From: Aquidulcibacter sp.
GTDB taxonomy: Bacteria; Pseudomonadota; Alphaproteobacteria; Caulobacterales; Aquidulcibacteraceae
DNA: 64,000 nucleotides
Assembly: GCA_027532555.1 (NCBI GenBank)
Contig: JAPZTJ010000019.1
Coordinates: 1-64,000, forward strand
Direction: 5' to 3'
Positions 27,034-36,362 of the stretch are shown in pieces. The stretch's first letter is position 1. Each line of letters opens with the position of its first letter. The position numbers and the translations under genes are program-made. Below the pieces are notes generated by a model that saw only the letters and a list, made by a program, of their open reading frames with translations, was not told the origin of the DNA and did no database searches.

Positions 27034-28083
27034 ATGGATGCCTTGCCTTTTTTAACCGCCGTTTACGCGGGCCAGCCGATTTGGCTATGGCTCGCCTTTT
27101 TATCTTTCATCGGCTTCTTGTTGTGGCTTGACCTTGGGGTCATCAACAATAAGGACGGGGTGGTCTCGGCATCAAAGTCTGCCAAAATGTGGGCTGCTTT
27201 TGCAAGTCTCGCCATCGCGTTCGGGGCTTATGTTTATTTCGTCTACGAGCCTGATCCGAAATATTACAACAGCCCAGATAATCTGAATCAGCAAGCGGTG
27301 ATCCAGTACTTCACCGGCTACTTACTGGAAACGGCACTGGCTTTTGACAATATTTTTGTCATCGGCATGATTTTCACATTCTTTGCTGTGCCACGCGAAT
27401 ATCAGCACCGCGTGCTGTTCTGGGGTATCATTGGCGCGATTGTTTTCCGTGCGATTTTCATCAGCTTGGGCTCGGCCGTGGTGAATGAATTCACTTGGGT
27501 GCTCTATATCTTCGCGGCCTTCTTGATCTTCACCGGCTACAAGATGCTCTTCGGTGGCGATCATGAGATGAAGCTGGAAGACAACCCCGTCTTGAAGTTC
27601 ATCAAGAAGCGCATGCGCGTTACCGAGACGATCGAGAACCACAACTTCTTCGTCAAGAAGCCGCATCCAGATGGTTCGGGCAAATTGGTTCTCTGGGCCA
27701 CGCCTTTGTTCTTGGCCTTGATGATGGTTGAAATCGTCGACATCATTTTTGCCGTGGACAGCGTGCCCGCGATTTTCGCCGTTACCCGCGACCCGTTCAT
27801 CGTCTACACCTCCAATATTTTCGCGATTTTGGGCTTGCGCTCGATGTATTTCATGCTGGCTGAAGCGGTCGAACGGTTCAAATATCTGAAATATGGCTTG
27901 TCATTGGTACTCGTCTTGATCGGCTGTAAGATCATCTGGAACTTCGGTCTGTCGAAAGAATTGAAGATGGTGCCATACATGGAGCCACATTGGTCGCTGA
28001 TTGCCACACTGCTCCTGTTAGGTGGCTCGATCGGCTACTCCTTGTGGAGAACCCGCAAGGTTGAAACCAAGCCTACCGAATAA
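27034..28083 (+). CDS. TerC-family integral membrane protein
   Basis: This 349-residue membrane protein has about eight or nine hydrophobic segments. It shows the family's acidic membrane motifs: LETALAFDNIFVIGMIF, and VEIVDIIFAVDSVPAIFAVT with the following SNIFAILGLRS. TerC/Alx proteins export Mn2+ or act in tellurite and pH response in characterised species. I place the start at ATG 27034; an in-frame extension upstream to 26899 looks non-coding. A strong terminator follows. No yybP-ykoY riboswitch was recognised upstream, but I cannot exclude one. Confidence 0.9.
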   Translation: MDALPFLTAVYAGQPIWLWLAFLSFIGFLLWLDLGVINNKDGVVSASKSAKMWAAFASLAIAFGAYVYFVYEPDPKYYNSPDNLNQQAVIQYFTGYLLETALAFDNIFVIGMIFTFFAVPREYQHRVLFWGIIGAIVFRAIFISLGSAVVNEFTWVLYIFAAFLIFTGYKMLFGGDHEMKLEDNPVLKFIKKRMRVTETIENHNFFVKKPHPDGSGKLVLWATPLFLALMMVEIVDIIFAVDSVPAIFAVTRDPFIVYTSNIFAILGLRSMYFMLAEAVERFKYLKYGLSLVLVLIGCKIIWNFGLSKELKMVPYMEPHWSLIATLLLLGGSIGYSLWRTRKVETKPTE

Positions 28084-28111
28084 TCTCCTAGGCTAGTGCA
28101 AAATATAACGA

Positions 28112-28140
28112 GGGCGGGACTGATTGGTCCCGCCCTTTTT
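28112..28140 (+). terminator. Rho-independent terminator after the TerC gene
   Basis: A perfect 9-bp GC-rich stem (GGGCGGGAC at 28112-28120, GTCCCGCCC at 28127-28135) has a 6-base loop and is followed by five T. It terminates the plus-strand terC transcript and faces the minus-strand small membrane protein gene. Confidence 0.92.
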
Positions 28141-28144
28141 GTTG

Positions 28145-28363
28145 TCAGAAGTCAGAAGGTGGAATGGCCCTAGACGGCAATGGACTATCGCAGCCCCGAC
28201 GACGGTCACAGACCTCTTTGTTTGGTTCTCGAATGTGCTCAATCAGCATCACCAAGATGACCATAGTCATGACGAGAATGGCCATTATCGCTTCAAAGCT
28301 GATGGGAATCGCTGCTCGAATTTCTGCCAGCCACTTCTTCCACGGGCTGCCGTCCTCGACCAT
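28145..28363 (-). CDS. Small single-span membrane protein coupled to polyprenyl synthase
   Basis: This 72-residue product has one hydrophobic helix at about 23-41 (FEAIMAILVMTMVILVMLI), an N-terminal KKW patch and a basic C-terminal tail (DRRRG). Its ATG shares bases with the stop of the polyprenyl diphosphate synthase gene (TAATG), a strong sign of translational coupling. No family was recognised. It may anchor or regulate the prenyltransferase at the membrane, which is inference from position alone. Confidence 0.6.
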   Translation of the reverse strand: MVEDGSPWKKWLAEIRAAIPISFEAIMAILVMTMVILVMLIEHIREPNKEVCDRRRGCDSPLPSRAIPPSDF

Positions 28364-29373
28364 TAATTCAACCGCGACACGACATAATCGGCGAGGTCGG
28401 CCAAAAGCGTGGGGATAACGCCTTCAGGTAGACGGGTAAGAGCGGCTTTCGCCTCTGTGATATGGCCACGGGCCTCATCCAAAGTGGCCTCAACGGCCCC
28501 ACGCAGGCGCATAGTTTGGATCGCAAAAGCCAAATCTTCATCCTGGTGCTTCCGGGCAAGAACGCGTTGCCAGAACAGACGCTCTTCGCCCTGGGCGCGC
28601 TCCAACGCGATGATCAGTGGGAGTGTGGCTTTGCCTTCCCGGAAATCGTCACCGGTATTTTTCCCCAAGCTCTGGGTCAAGCCGCCATAGTCCAAAGCAT
28701 CATCGACCAATTGAAAGGCGAGGCCCAGCTTCAAACCGAAAGTAGCCAAAGCGTCTACCATTTCATCGGGCGCGTCTGCGGTGATCGCGCCGGCCTCACA
28801 TGCAGCAGCAAACAAAGCGGCCGTCTTGGCCTCAATAACTTGGTAATAGCGTTCTCGGCTGGCTTCGCCGCGATTGGTGGTTGCCAGTTGCAACACCTCA
28901 CCCTCGGCAATCGTGCTTGCAGCCTTGGCCAGAATATCCAGCACCCTTAATGAGCCTGTCTCGACCATCAGGTTGAACGCGCGTGCAAATAAGAAGTCAC
29001 CTACCAGAACGCTGGCCTTGTCACCCCAAATCAGATTCGCCGCCCGTTTGCCGCGTCGCAACGACGAGCCATCGACTACATCGTCATGCAGCAAAGTGGC
29101 GGTATGGATGAACTCAACGGCGGTCGCCAGCTTAATTGCAGGCAACCCACCGCCGCCACAAGCACTTGCTGCTGCTAGCGTTAGGAGCGGCCGCAAGCGC
29201 TTGCCGCCAGCATCCACCAAATGGTGAGCCACGTCCGGGATGAGACCGACAGGGCTGTCCATCCGTGCAACGATTTCAGCTTCAGTTGCTGCCAATTCCG
29301 GTGCCAACACTGCCGCGAGCGCTTCGGTCGGATTAACCGACACGGCATCAACTGGGCGGGTGGTGACGTTCAC
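28363..29373 (-). CDS. Long-chain polyprenyl diphosphate synthase
   Basis: The 336-residue trans-prenyltransferase makes the ubiquinone side chain (octa- to decaprenyl). The first aspartate-rich motif is LLHDDVVD and the second is LVDDALDYGG; GGKRLRPLL is the substrate-binding region. I prefer the GTG at 29373, which has AAGGA upstream and gives VNVTTRPVD; an ATG at 29436 would add 21 poorly conserved residues. It fits with ispG, ispE and ubiG in the same window. Chain length cannot be read with certainty. Confidence 0.9.
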   Translation of the reverse strand: MNVTTRPVDAVSVNPTEALAAVLAPELAATEAEIVARMDSPVGLIPDVAHHLVDAGGKRLRPLLTLAAASACGGGGLPAIKLATAVEFIHTATLLHDDVVDGSSLRRGKRAANLIWGDKASVLVGDFLFARAFNLMVETGSLRVLDILAKAASTIAEGEVLQLATTNRGEASRERYYQVIEAKTAALFAAACEAGAITADAPDEMVDALATFGLKLGLAFQLVDDALDYGGLTQSLGKNTGDDFREGKATLPLIIALERAQGEERLFWQRVLARKHQDEDLAFAIQTMRLRGAVEATLDEARGHITEAKAALTRLPEGVIPTLLADLADYVVSRLN

Positions 29374-29544
29374 GACAGCTTTTTCCTTATTAGTCTTTTG
29401 TTTCCATGCCCTCTTGAGGGGGCTTGGGTCAAGCATCCGCTGCTTCCAACCCTCGCGTTCAAAACAGTTTAGTTGACACTGGTCTCTTTTGCCGTCTCAA
29501 CCAAACAAGTTCCCAGTCTCTTGGATATAGGCTCAGACGCCCGC

Positions 29545-30285
29545 ATGATCGAAACAACTCACGATATATTCCTCAAAGGAGCTTTGACCATAGAACAACC
29601 CAGCAAGGGGTATCGTGCGGGCACGGATGCTGTTTTGTTGGCAGCCGCTGCTGCCTCGATTCCGGTCTCGAAAGCTTTAGAGGCAGGCTGTGGCGTAGGT
29701 ACCGCGCTCTTGAGTCTCGCGTCATTACGTAACGATTCGACGCTGAGCTTGACGGGGCTTGAAAAGGATGAGGTAGCCTGGTCCTTGGCTATGGCCAATG
29801 CGAAGCGCAATCCATTAGAGGGTGAAATAGAATTTGTGTTGGGGAATGTCTTGGTACCCGACGAGGCCCATCTTAGTCGGTATGATCTGGTTTTTTCAAA
29901 TCCCCCTTATTTTGATGATGATCGGGCGATCCGTGACCCCGATGAGTCGCGTCAGACTGCTTATATTCTGGGAGCTCCTTTAGAGGCCTGGATCAAAGGC
30001 ATGCTGGCTATGGCAACGCCCAAGGGCCGGTTCTTGATGATTCATCGGGCGGACCGACTGCCCGATATTCTGGCAGCTCTTCGAGGCAAAGCAGGCGATA
30101 TTGGCGTTTGCCCGGTGCGTCCGCGGGCCGGTGATCCTGCCAAAAGAGTGGTAGTTTCAGCCCGCAAAGGCTCGCGCGCGCCACTGCGCCTTTTGGCCGG
30201 GATCGATATGCACCCGGCAGTAGGCGAGGGCCGGTTTAGCGATGCTTATCAGGCGATTTGCGATGGAGGGGTCTTAGCCGTCTAG
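29545..30285 (+). CDS. TrmN6-like tRNA adenine-N6 methyltransferase
   Basis: This 246-residue class I SAM methyltransferase has the SAM site EAGCGVGTALL and the catalytic NPPY motif (YDLVFSNPPYFDD) that marks N6-adenine or N5-glutamine methylation. The N-terminal LKGALTIEQPSKGYRAGTDAVLLAAA is typical of the tRNA1(Val) A37 methyltransferase group. The start ATG 29545 is chosen because translation upstream (to 29473) does not resemble the family. It is divergent from the prenyl synthase. Confidence 0.82.
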   Translation: MIETTHDIFLKGALTIEQPSKGYRAGTDAVLLAAAAASIPVSKALEAGCGVGTALLSLASLRNDSTLSLTGLEKDEVAWSLAMANAKRNPLEGEIEFVLGNVLVPDEAHLSRYDLVFSNPPYFDDDRAIRDPDESRQTAYILGAPLEAWIKGMLAMATPKGRFLMIHRADRLPDILAALRGKAGDIGVCPVRPRAGDPAKRVVVSARKGSRAPLRLLAGIDMHPAVGEGRFSDAYQAICDGGVLAV

Positions 30286-30370
30286 ACCTCGCGCCAACTT
30301 CATCGTAACCCATTCCCAACAGCGGCAAGCCAAGAGAACAGCCGCGTAATAATAGTCCTCAGGAGTGACC

Positions 30371-31483
30371 ATGACCGACGTGTCTGCCTTGTTTCAACCC
30401 CTCACCATCCGCGGTGTGACGATCCCTAACCGAATTGCCATGGCCCCGATGACGCGGTCTTTCTCGCCAAACGGTGTACCGGGCCAGAATGTGGCTGATT
30501 ATTATGCACGCCGGGCAGCCGCTGATGTTGGCCTCTTGATCACGGAAGGTACTGTGACCGACCGAAAGGGGGCTTCAAACGACGCGAATGTTCCCCGTTT
30601 CCACGGCGATGATGCATTGGCAGGCTGGGCGAAAGTCGTCGAAGACGTTCACGCGCAAGGTGGCAAGATTGCCCCTCAAATCTGGCATCAGGGCATGATG
30701 CGCAAGCCCGGTACCGGCCACTATCCCGATGCACCGACCGACAGCCCTTCAGGCCTGACCCACACGGGTAAATCAGTCCTGCCCGTGCCGACCACGGAAG
30801 AGGTTTGGGACATGGTGCAGGCCTATGCCCGCGCAGCAGGTGATGCTGCCAAACTGGGCTTTGATGCCATCGAAATCCATGGCGCCCACGGCTATCTGAT
30901 CGACGAATTCTTCTGGGACGTTATGAACATCCGCACCGACCGTTATGGCGGCTCATTGCCAGAGCGTGCGACCTTCGCCGCTGAAATCGTTGCAGAATGT
31001 CGCAAGCAAGTGGGGCCCGATATGCCCATCATCTTGCGCTTCTCGCAATGGAAGCAGCAGGATTATACGATTAAGCTTGCCCATACACCGCAAGAACTCG
31101 AAGCCTTCTTGGCCCCAATCGTGGCTGCAGGCGTGGACATGCTGCATTGCTCCCAACGTCGGGTCTGGGAAGCTGAATTCCCGGATGTCGATGGCGAGAA
31201 CGGGTTGAATTGTGCTGGTTGGACCAAGAAAGTCACTGGCGTTCCAACCATCACTGTGGGTTCAATTGGCTTATCGAGTGATTTTGCTGGCTCTTTCCGG
31301 GGTGAAGGCTCAGCCAAAGCGCCGCTTGATGATGTCGTCCGCCGCTTAGAGAAGGGCGAATACGACATGGTCGCCATCGGCCGTGCTTTGCTGCAAGATC
31401 CCGAGTGGGCCAAGAAGGTCAAAGAAGGCCGTACCGATGATCTGATGGATTATGACGGCAAGGCGTTGGCGACACTGTATTAG
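30371..31483 (+). CDS. Old yellow enzyme, NADH:flavin oxidoreductase
   Basis: The 370-residue FMN enzyme reduces activated C=C bonds. It starts LFQPLTIRGVTIPNRIAMAPMTRS and contains FDAIEIHGAHGYLIDEFF (substrate and FMN side) and NIRTDRYGGSLPERATFAAEIV. A late VAIGRALLQDPEWA completes the FMN site. AGGAG lies 5 bp before the ATG at 30371. The physiological substrate is unknown; detoxification of electrophiles is usual for the family. Confidence 0.93.
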   Translation: MTDVSALFQPLTIRGVTIPNRIAMAPMTRSFSPNGVPGQNVADYYARRAAADVGLLITEGTVTDRKGASNDANVPRFHGDDALAGWAKVVEDVHAQGGKIAPQIWHQGMMRKPGTGHYPDAPTDSPSGLTHTGKSVLPVPTTEEVWDMVQAYARAAGDAAKLGFDAIEIHGAHGYLIDEFFWDVMNIRTDRYGGSLPERATFAAEIVAECRKQVGPDMPIILRFSQWKQQDYTIKLAHTPQELEAFLAPIVAAGVDMLHCSQRRVWEAEFPDVDGENGLNCAGWTKKVTGVPTITVGSIGLSSDFAGSFRGEGSAKAPLDDVVRRLEKGEYDMVAIGRALLQDPEWAKKVKEGRTDDLMDYDGKALATLY

Positions 31484-31499
31484 TCTAAGCGTTTGAAGA

Positions 31500-31524
31500 G
31501 GGCCTGAGCAATGTGTTCAGGCCC
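31500..31524. terminator. Possible bidirectional terminator
   Basis: GGGCCTGA (31500-31507) pairs with TCAGGCCC (31517-31524) across a 9-base loop. It lies between the convergent ends of the old yellow enzyme gene and ispG. Only a weak T-rich tail (TTCTC) follows on the plus strand. Confidence 0.55.
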
Positions 31525-31532
31525 TTCTCGAC

Positions 31533-32675
31533 TTAGGACGGGGTGGCAAGTTCCTCTTCCGACTTAGCCGCGCGCATTTCTTCTGCTTTGGCTTCCACCA
31601 ATTCAACAATATGCTCGATCATGCCGTCATTGGAGAGCTTGTGGTGCGCCTTGCCAGCCATATAGATCATGCCGGCACCCTTGCCGCCGCCGGTAAAGCC
31701 TAGATCGGTATAGAGGGCTTCGCCCGGACCATTGACGACACAGCCGATAATGGAGAGTGAAATCGGCTCAGACACATGCGACAGACGGCTTTCTAAGGCC
31801 TCTACGGTGCGGATCACGTCAAAGCCTTGGCGGGCACATGATGGGCAGGCAATGATATTTACGCCACGCGTGCGCAAGCCCAGGCTTTTGAGAATATCAT
31901 AACCGACGCGCACCTCTTCTTCGGGCTCTGCCGACAAGGACACGCGGATCGTATCGCCAATGCCAGCCCAAAGAAGCGAGCCAATGCCAATGGACGACTT
32001 CACCGTGCCCGAGCGCGCTGCGCCAGCCTCTGTGACGCCTAGATGCAGCGGGCAATCAATTGCCTCGGATAAGGCTTGATAAGCCGCAACGGTCAGGAAG
32101 GTGTCTGATGCTTTGACCGAAATTTTAAATTCATGAAAGTCTAGGTCTTGCAAGATGCGTGCATGGTCGAGAGCGCTTTCCACCATAGCTTCGGGGCAGG
32201 GCTCGCCATATTTCTCAAGCAAATCAGACTCAAGTGAGCCTGCGTTCACACCGATGCGGATGGAGCAGCCATTGTTGCGAGCGGCACTGACCACTTCGCG
32301 AACGCGTTCCGCCGAGCCAATATTGCCAGGATTGATGCGCAAACAGGCCGCGCCAGCCTCCGCCGCTTCTATAGCTCGCTTATAGTGAAAGTGGATATCG
32401 GCCACGATCGGCACTTGCGCCGCGCGCACGATGGTTTTGAGGGCGGCAGTTGATTCCACATCTGGGCAAGATACTCGAATGATATCGACCCCGACCTCTT
32501 CGCAGCGACGAATTTGGTCGATGGTTGCTCCGGCATCAGGAGTTGGCGTGTTGGTCATGGTCTGAACGCTGATCGGCGCATCGCCCCCAACGGCCACTTT
32601 ACCCACCATGATCTGACGGGACTTGCGCCGCACGATGGTGCGCCAAGGGCGGATATGTTCCAGGCCAGTCGCCAC
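31533..32675 (-). CDS. ispG: 4-hydroxy-3-methylbut-2-enyl diphosphate synthase
   Basis: The 380-residue iron-sulfur enzyme carries out the penultimate step of the MEP isoprenoid pathway. The N-terminal TIM barrel has [15 protein letters not shown] and [10 protein letters not shown]. The C-terminal [4Fe-4S] ligands are in [11 protein letters not shown] and CVVNGPGEA. The start is GTG at 32675 with AGAGG 7 bp upstream. With ispE at 61.9 kb and the prenyl synthase at 28.4 kb it supplies ubiquinone and other isoprenoids. Confidence 0.96.
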   Translation of the reverse strand: MATGLEHIRPWRTIVRRKSRQIMVGKVAVGGDAPISVQTMTNTPTPDAGATIDQIRRCEEVGVDIIRVSCPDVESTAALKTIVRAAQVPIVADIHFHYKRAIEAAEAGAACLRINPGNIGSAERVREVVSAARNNGCSIRIGVNAGSLESDLLEKYGEPCPEAMVESALDHARILQDLDFHEFKISVKASDTFLTVAAYQALSEAIDCPLHLGVTEAGAARSGTVKSSIGIGSLLWAGIGDTIRVSLSAEPEEEVRVGYDILKSLGLRTRGVNIIACPSCARQGFDVIRTVEALESRLSHVSEPISLSIIGCVVNGPGEALYTDLGFTGGGKGAGMIYMAGKAHHKLSNDGMIEHIVELVEAKAEEMRAAKSEEELATPS

Positions 32676-32848
32676 GTCGTAACCTCTTGTTTCTCGATGT
32701 TTATCAGATCCTGTTCAGCATAACGAAATTACGCCTTCTGCTGGGAATTGAACCATCAGACAAGCCTGTCCGTCAACCAGACAAAAACCATGTAGAAAAC
32801 TATAGGACGGCTTTGAGAGAAGTTCCAGTCACATGCCTGTTCGGCACT

Positions 32849-33883
32849 TTATTGAGTGACAGGGCCGACGACTTTGGCTGATGCAGGCGTTGCCGTTCCA
32901 GGACTAGCATTTGCCGGATCCGCCGGCCTAATCGTTGTATTTCCAGGGTTTACACCGTAGGGTGCTGTCGTTTGGGTTACTGCGGGCTGATCTTTTGCTT
33001 GTTGTGCAGCCAGCTTGGCAGCTTCTGCTGCAGCTAGGGCCGCCGCTGCTTCAGCCTCAGCCTTTGACTTAGCTATCGCAATCGCTTCAAAATCTGGCAC
33101 ACGCCAATTGACGACCTTTTTTCCAGCCTCGCCGACCAATGCAGTCTGGCCGTAGCCGCTGGCTTCCAGCACGCCACCAAAGGGCGAGGATACGAACCAA
33201 CGGCCCAAGCCATCGGTCGAAATGCTTTCATCTTTGCGGAGTATCCGATCAGTCACTAGTGCACCATCTTCGCCGCGCAGGGTTACCCGCACGTCTTGCA
33301 ATGCCTTTAGTGTCGACAAAGGTTGTACATCGGCAGTTGCTTGCACCGGCCCATTTTGTTGGGCCTCTGCCCAAGCTTTGATCTTCTCATCCGGCGGCGC
33401 GACCACATCCACTGGCTGTGGTTTGACTGCATGCAGGCTAGCCCAAACGATCAACCAAGCCAGCAGGGCAAGTGCTACAACCGCACCAGCTGGGGCGACG
33501 AATTTTGAAGGCTTGGTGGCAATTTCAGATTCGCGACGTCGCTGCACTGGCTCCCAAGCGTCGCGAAACTCGCTAACGAGGCCATCGCAATCGACAAGGC
33601 CCAACAACTCACCATAAGCACGCACATAGCCCAAGGCATAACCAAGGCCGGGCAGCTTTTGGAATTGCATCGACTCGATCGCGGCGACCTGCTCCGCTTT
33701 CAGTCTTAGAGCGGCGGCTACTTGATGAATCGACAGCTCCTGATCACGGCGAGCTGCCTGCAATCTTGCCCCTGGACCGTCCGCATCCGGATTATCAATT
33801 GAGCCCACCAGACGCAAATGTGCGCGCCCCGAATGGAGCGCTTTGGCAGCATCTAACGTGCGTGCGGCCTCTGCCGGACTCAT
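32849..33883 (-). CDS. RodZ-like helix-turn-helix membrane protein
   Basis: The 344-residue protein has a cytoplasmic HTH_25 domain at about 38-100 (LQAARRDQELSIHQVAAALRL, PGLGYALGYVRAYGELLGL). One transmembrane helix follows at about 150-170, then a periplasmic DUF4115-type domain (VRVTLRGEDGALVTDRIL, GEAGKKVVNWRVPDF). The tail is a low-complexity Ala/Lys/Glu helix plus a Pro/Thr-rich end. This is the RodZ layout; RodZ links MreB to the cell wall synthesis machinery. It lies upstream of ispG, a linkage seen in many proteobacteria. Confidence 0.85.
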   Translation of the reverse strand: MSPAEAARTLDAAKALHSGRAHLRLVGSIDNPDADGPGARLQAARRDQELSIHQVAAALRLKAEQVAAIESMQFQKLPGLGYALGYVRAYGELLGLVDCDGLVSEFRDAWEPVQRRRESEIATKPSKFVAPAGAVVALALLAWLIVWASLHAVKPQPVDVVAPPDEKIKAWAEAQQNGPVQATADVQPLSTLKALQDVRVTLRGEDGALVTDRILRKDESISTDGLGRWFVSSPFGGVLEASGYGQTALVGEAGKKVVNWRVPDFEAIAIAKSKAEAEAAAALAAAEAAKLAAQQAKDQPAVTQTTAPYGVNPGNTTIRPADPANASPGTATPASAKVVGPVTQ

Positions 33884-33968
33884 CGCGTCAATCCTTCATC
33901 TTCGACGTCACCACAATGCGGGCATTTCGTTTAGTTTTCGTTAGCGCTCGTATATGTCAGTTTAATAA

Positions 33969-36230
33969 TCAGTTTACAATAACTCGCTGAGTTTTTGCAT
34001 AGTCTTTCAGTGCATTGCGAAGGTGGCCGTCACCATTGCGCAACAAAGACATCAGCGTTTTGGAGAAATCTTCCCCATGTAGGGACATCAGCATTCGTTT
34101 CACTGGTCCTATTCCCCCTGCAGGCATAGAGAGACGAGTAAAGCCCAATCCGATCATGGCCATAGCTTCCAGAGGGCGCCCAGCATGTTCGCCGCAAATC
34201 GAGATCGGCGTATGACCAGCGCTATCGCGAATATGCTTTAAGAAGGTAAGTGCAGGTCGCGATAGAATGTCATAGCGATCAGCGACCTTGGCGGTGCCAC
34301 GATCTGCGGCGAAAAAGAATTGCATCAGATCGTTGGTACCAATGGACAAGAAGTCAGCATGTTCTGCAATCGCGGCTGTATCCCAGGCCAAAGCTGGGGC
34401 CTCAATCATCGCGCCTGCTTCCACTCTCGTTGGCCCAAGTCGGCCATTGGAACGGGCCCAAGCCAATTCTTTTTCGAGGAGCTCTCGTGCGCGGTGAAAC
34501 TCATCCACCACGGCTACCAACGGGAACATAACCCGCAACAGGCGGCCCTCTGCTGCCCGTACCAAGGCCCGCAGTTGATAGCGCGATAAGCCCGGCCGAT
34601 CGAGGCCCATTCGGACAGCCCGCCAGCCCATGGCAGGGTTCTCCTCGCGCTCAGTTGGCATGTAGGCCGCAACCTTATCGCCGCCGAGATCAAGGGTTCG
34701 GAAGGTGACGGGGCGGCCATTGGCGAGATCCAACGCTTCAGTATAGAGCGCAGTTTGTGCGTCGAGACGGGGTAGCGAGTCCGCGATCATGAATTGAAAC
34801 TCGGTTCGATAAAGGCCTACGCCACTGGCCCCCGTTGTTTCCAATTGCTCCAAGTCGATTGCTAAGCCGGCATTTAGAAGCAGTTGGATGTTTTGGCCAT
34901 CAAGGGTTTGACTAGGTAAGTCTTTGGTGGCCGCAAATAATTCTTGCTCTGCACTTTGGGCTTCAAACCGGCTATGCAACGCGGCAGAGACCATTTTATC
35001 TGGCCGCAAATAGGCTTGGGCTTCATTGCCGTCGACGATGATCATGTCGCCCGCTTCAACCCGCGAAAGTAGGTTTGGCAATTGGCCCAGCATGGGAACA
35101 CCCATTGCTTTGGCCACAATGGCAGCATGGGAGGAGGGGGAGCCTTCTTCCAGGAGAATCGCTTTGATACGCCCACGGCCATATTCGAGAAGCTCTGCAG
35201 GGCCAATATCGCGCGCAACCAGAATAGAATCCTCTGGTGCTTCCTCGCGGTCACCGGCATCGCCGGACAGGTATCGCAGCAGGCGATTGTCCAGTTCTTC
35301 GAGGTCGTGCAGACGGTCGCGAATATAGCCGTCTTTGGCGCTAGACATGCGGGCGCGGTGTTCGGAGCGTACTTGCTCCACCGACGCTTCAGCGGTCAGG
35401 CCGTTCTTCACCCCATCGCGCAGCCGTCGTTCCCACGATCGGTCTTGGCTGAGCAGATGAAATGTCTCCAGCACTTCAAAAGAAGTGCCACCCAAGGTCT
35501 GCACATCCCCTGCCAGCAGCGCTTCCAAGCCTGAACGCAATTTTATCAAGGCCTCATCGAGCCTTTTTTCTTCTGCCACTGGATCGTCAGATAGATAGCG
35601 CGTCGGCTCAACATCTGGATCGTGAAGAAGTGCCTGACCCGAGGCAAGTCCACGTGAATACGCTTTACCTTTCAGCGTCTCTGGCGTAGTCGGCTTAATT
35701 TGAAATTCCGACAAGGCCCCGGTGAGGTCCTCGACCGAGACGATTTCAGCCAGCACTGTCGCGATCAACTGTAGGGCTTCGATTTCGTCATCTTCATAAG
35801 TGCGGGCATAGCGGTTCTGCACCACCAATACCCCGACAACCCGGCCGCTACGCAACACTGGCACGCCCATGAAGGATTGAAACGGGTCTTCGCCGGTCTC
35901 AGGGCGATAGGAAAAGCGGGGATGCTTTGGCGCATCCGCTAAGCTGATTGGTTCCACCCCTTCTGCCACTAGACCAACTAGGCCTTCGCCTGCCTTCATT
36001 CTAGTGCGGTGGATTGCATCGCGCGAGAGACCTTCTGTGGCGAACAGTTCCAGCGATCCGTCCGAACGCCGCAGATAAATCGAACACACGTCTGCTACCA
36101 TCGTCGTGCCGATCTGCGCGACGATCCGGTCTAAGCGGGTTTGGGTGTCGGCGTCCTGTACCATGACATCGCGCAGGCGACGCAATAAGACGCGTGACCC
36201 CCCCGCATTGCCAGAAGAAACAGGGCTCAT
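33969..36230 (-). CDS. ptsP: PEP-protein phosphotransferase of the nitrogen PTS
   Basis: The 753-residue protein is enzyme I(Ntr). An N-terminal GAF sensor domain (about 1-165) is followed by the PEP-utiliser N domain, the phospho-histidine domain (EGSPSSHAAIVAKAMGVP) and the TIM-barrel PEP-binding domain (LYRTEFQFMIADSLP, TLDLGGDK, SIGTNDLMQF, SICGEHAGRP). It phosphorylates NPr, which signals nitrogen and stress state in alphaproteobacteria. It is next to lysC, as in related genomes. Confidence 0.95.
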   Translation of the reverse strand: MSPVSSGNAGGSRVLLRRLRDVMVQDADTQTRLDRIVAQIGTTMVADVCSIYLRRSDGSLELFATEGLSRDAIHRTRMKAGEGLVGLVAEGVEPISLADAPKHPRFSYRPETGEDPFQSFMGVPVLRSGRVVGVLVVQNRYARTYEDDEIEALQLIATVLAEIVSVEDLTGALSEFQIKPTTPETLKGKAYSRGLASGQALLHDPDVEPTRYLSDDPVAEEKRLDEALIKLRSGLEALLAGDVQTLGGTSFEVLETFHLLSQDRSWERRLRDGVKNGLTAEASVEQVRSEHRARMSSAKDGYIRDRLHDLEELDNRLLRYLSGDAGDREEAPEDSILVARDIGPAELLEYGRGRIKAILLEEGSPSSHAAIVAKAMGVPMLGQLPNLLSRVEAGDMIIVDGNEAQAYLRPDKMVSAALHSRFEAQSAEQELFAATKDLPSQTLDGQNIQLLLNAGLAIDLEQLETTGASGVGLYRTEFQFMIADSLPRLDAQTALYTEALDLANGRPVTFRTLDLGGDKVAAYMPTEREENPAMGWRAVRMGLDRPGLSRYQLRALVRAAEGRLLRVMFPLVAVVDEFHRARELLEKELAWARSNGRLGPTRVEAGAMIEAPALAWDTAAIAEHADFLSIGTNDLMQFFFAADRGTAKVADRYDILSRPALTFLKHIRDSAGHTPISICGEHAGRPLEAMAMIGLGFTRLSMPAGGIGPVKRMLMSLHGEDFSKTLMSLLRNGDGHLRNALKDYAKTQRVIVN

Positions 36231-36362
36231 TCACTTCCTCGAAACGGTGCGGTGTGACACCCCCACCTGCAGGACCACACCATAAGTTGCCTTACTCATA
36301 CAAGAGAAGGGATAGGCTGTCCTTCAAAGCGACAGCATTTTTTGCTGCACGCTGCACAAAAC

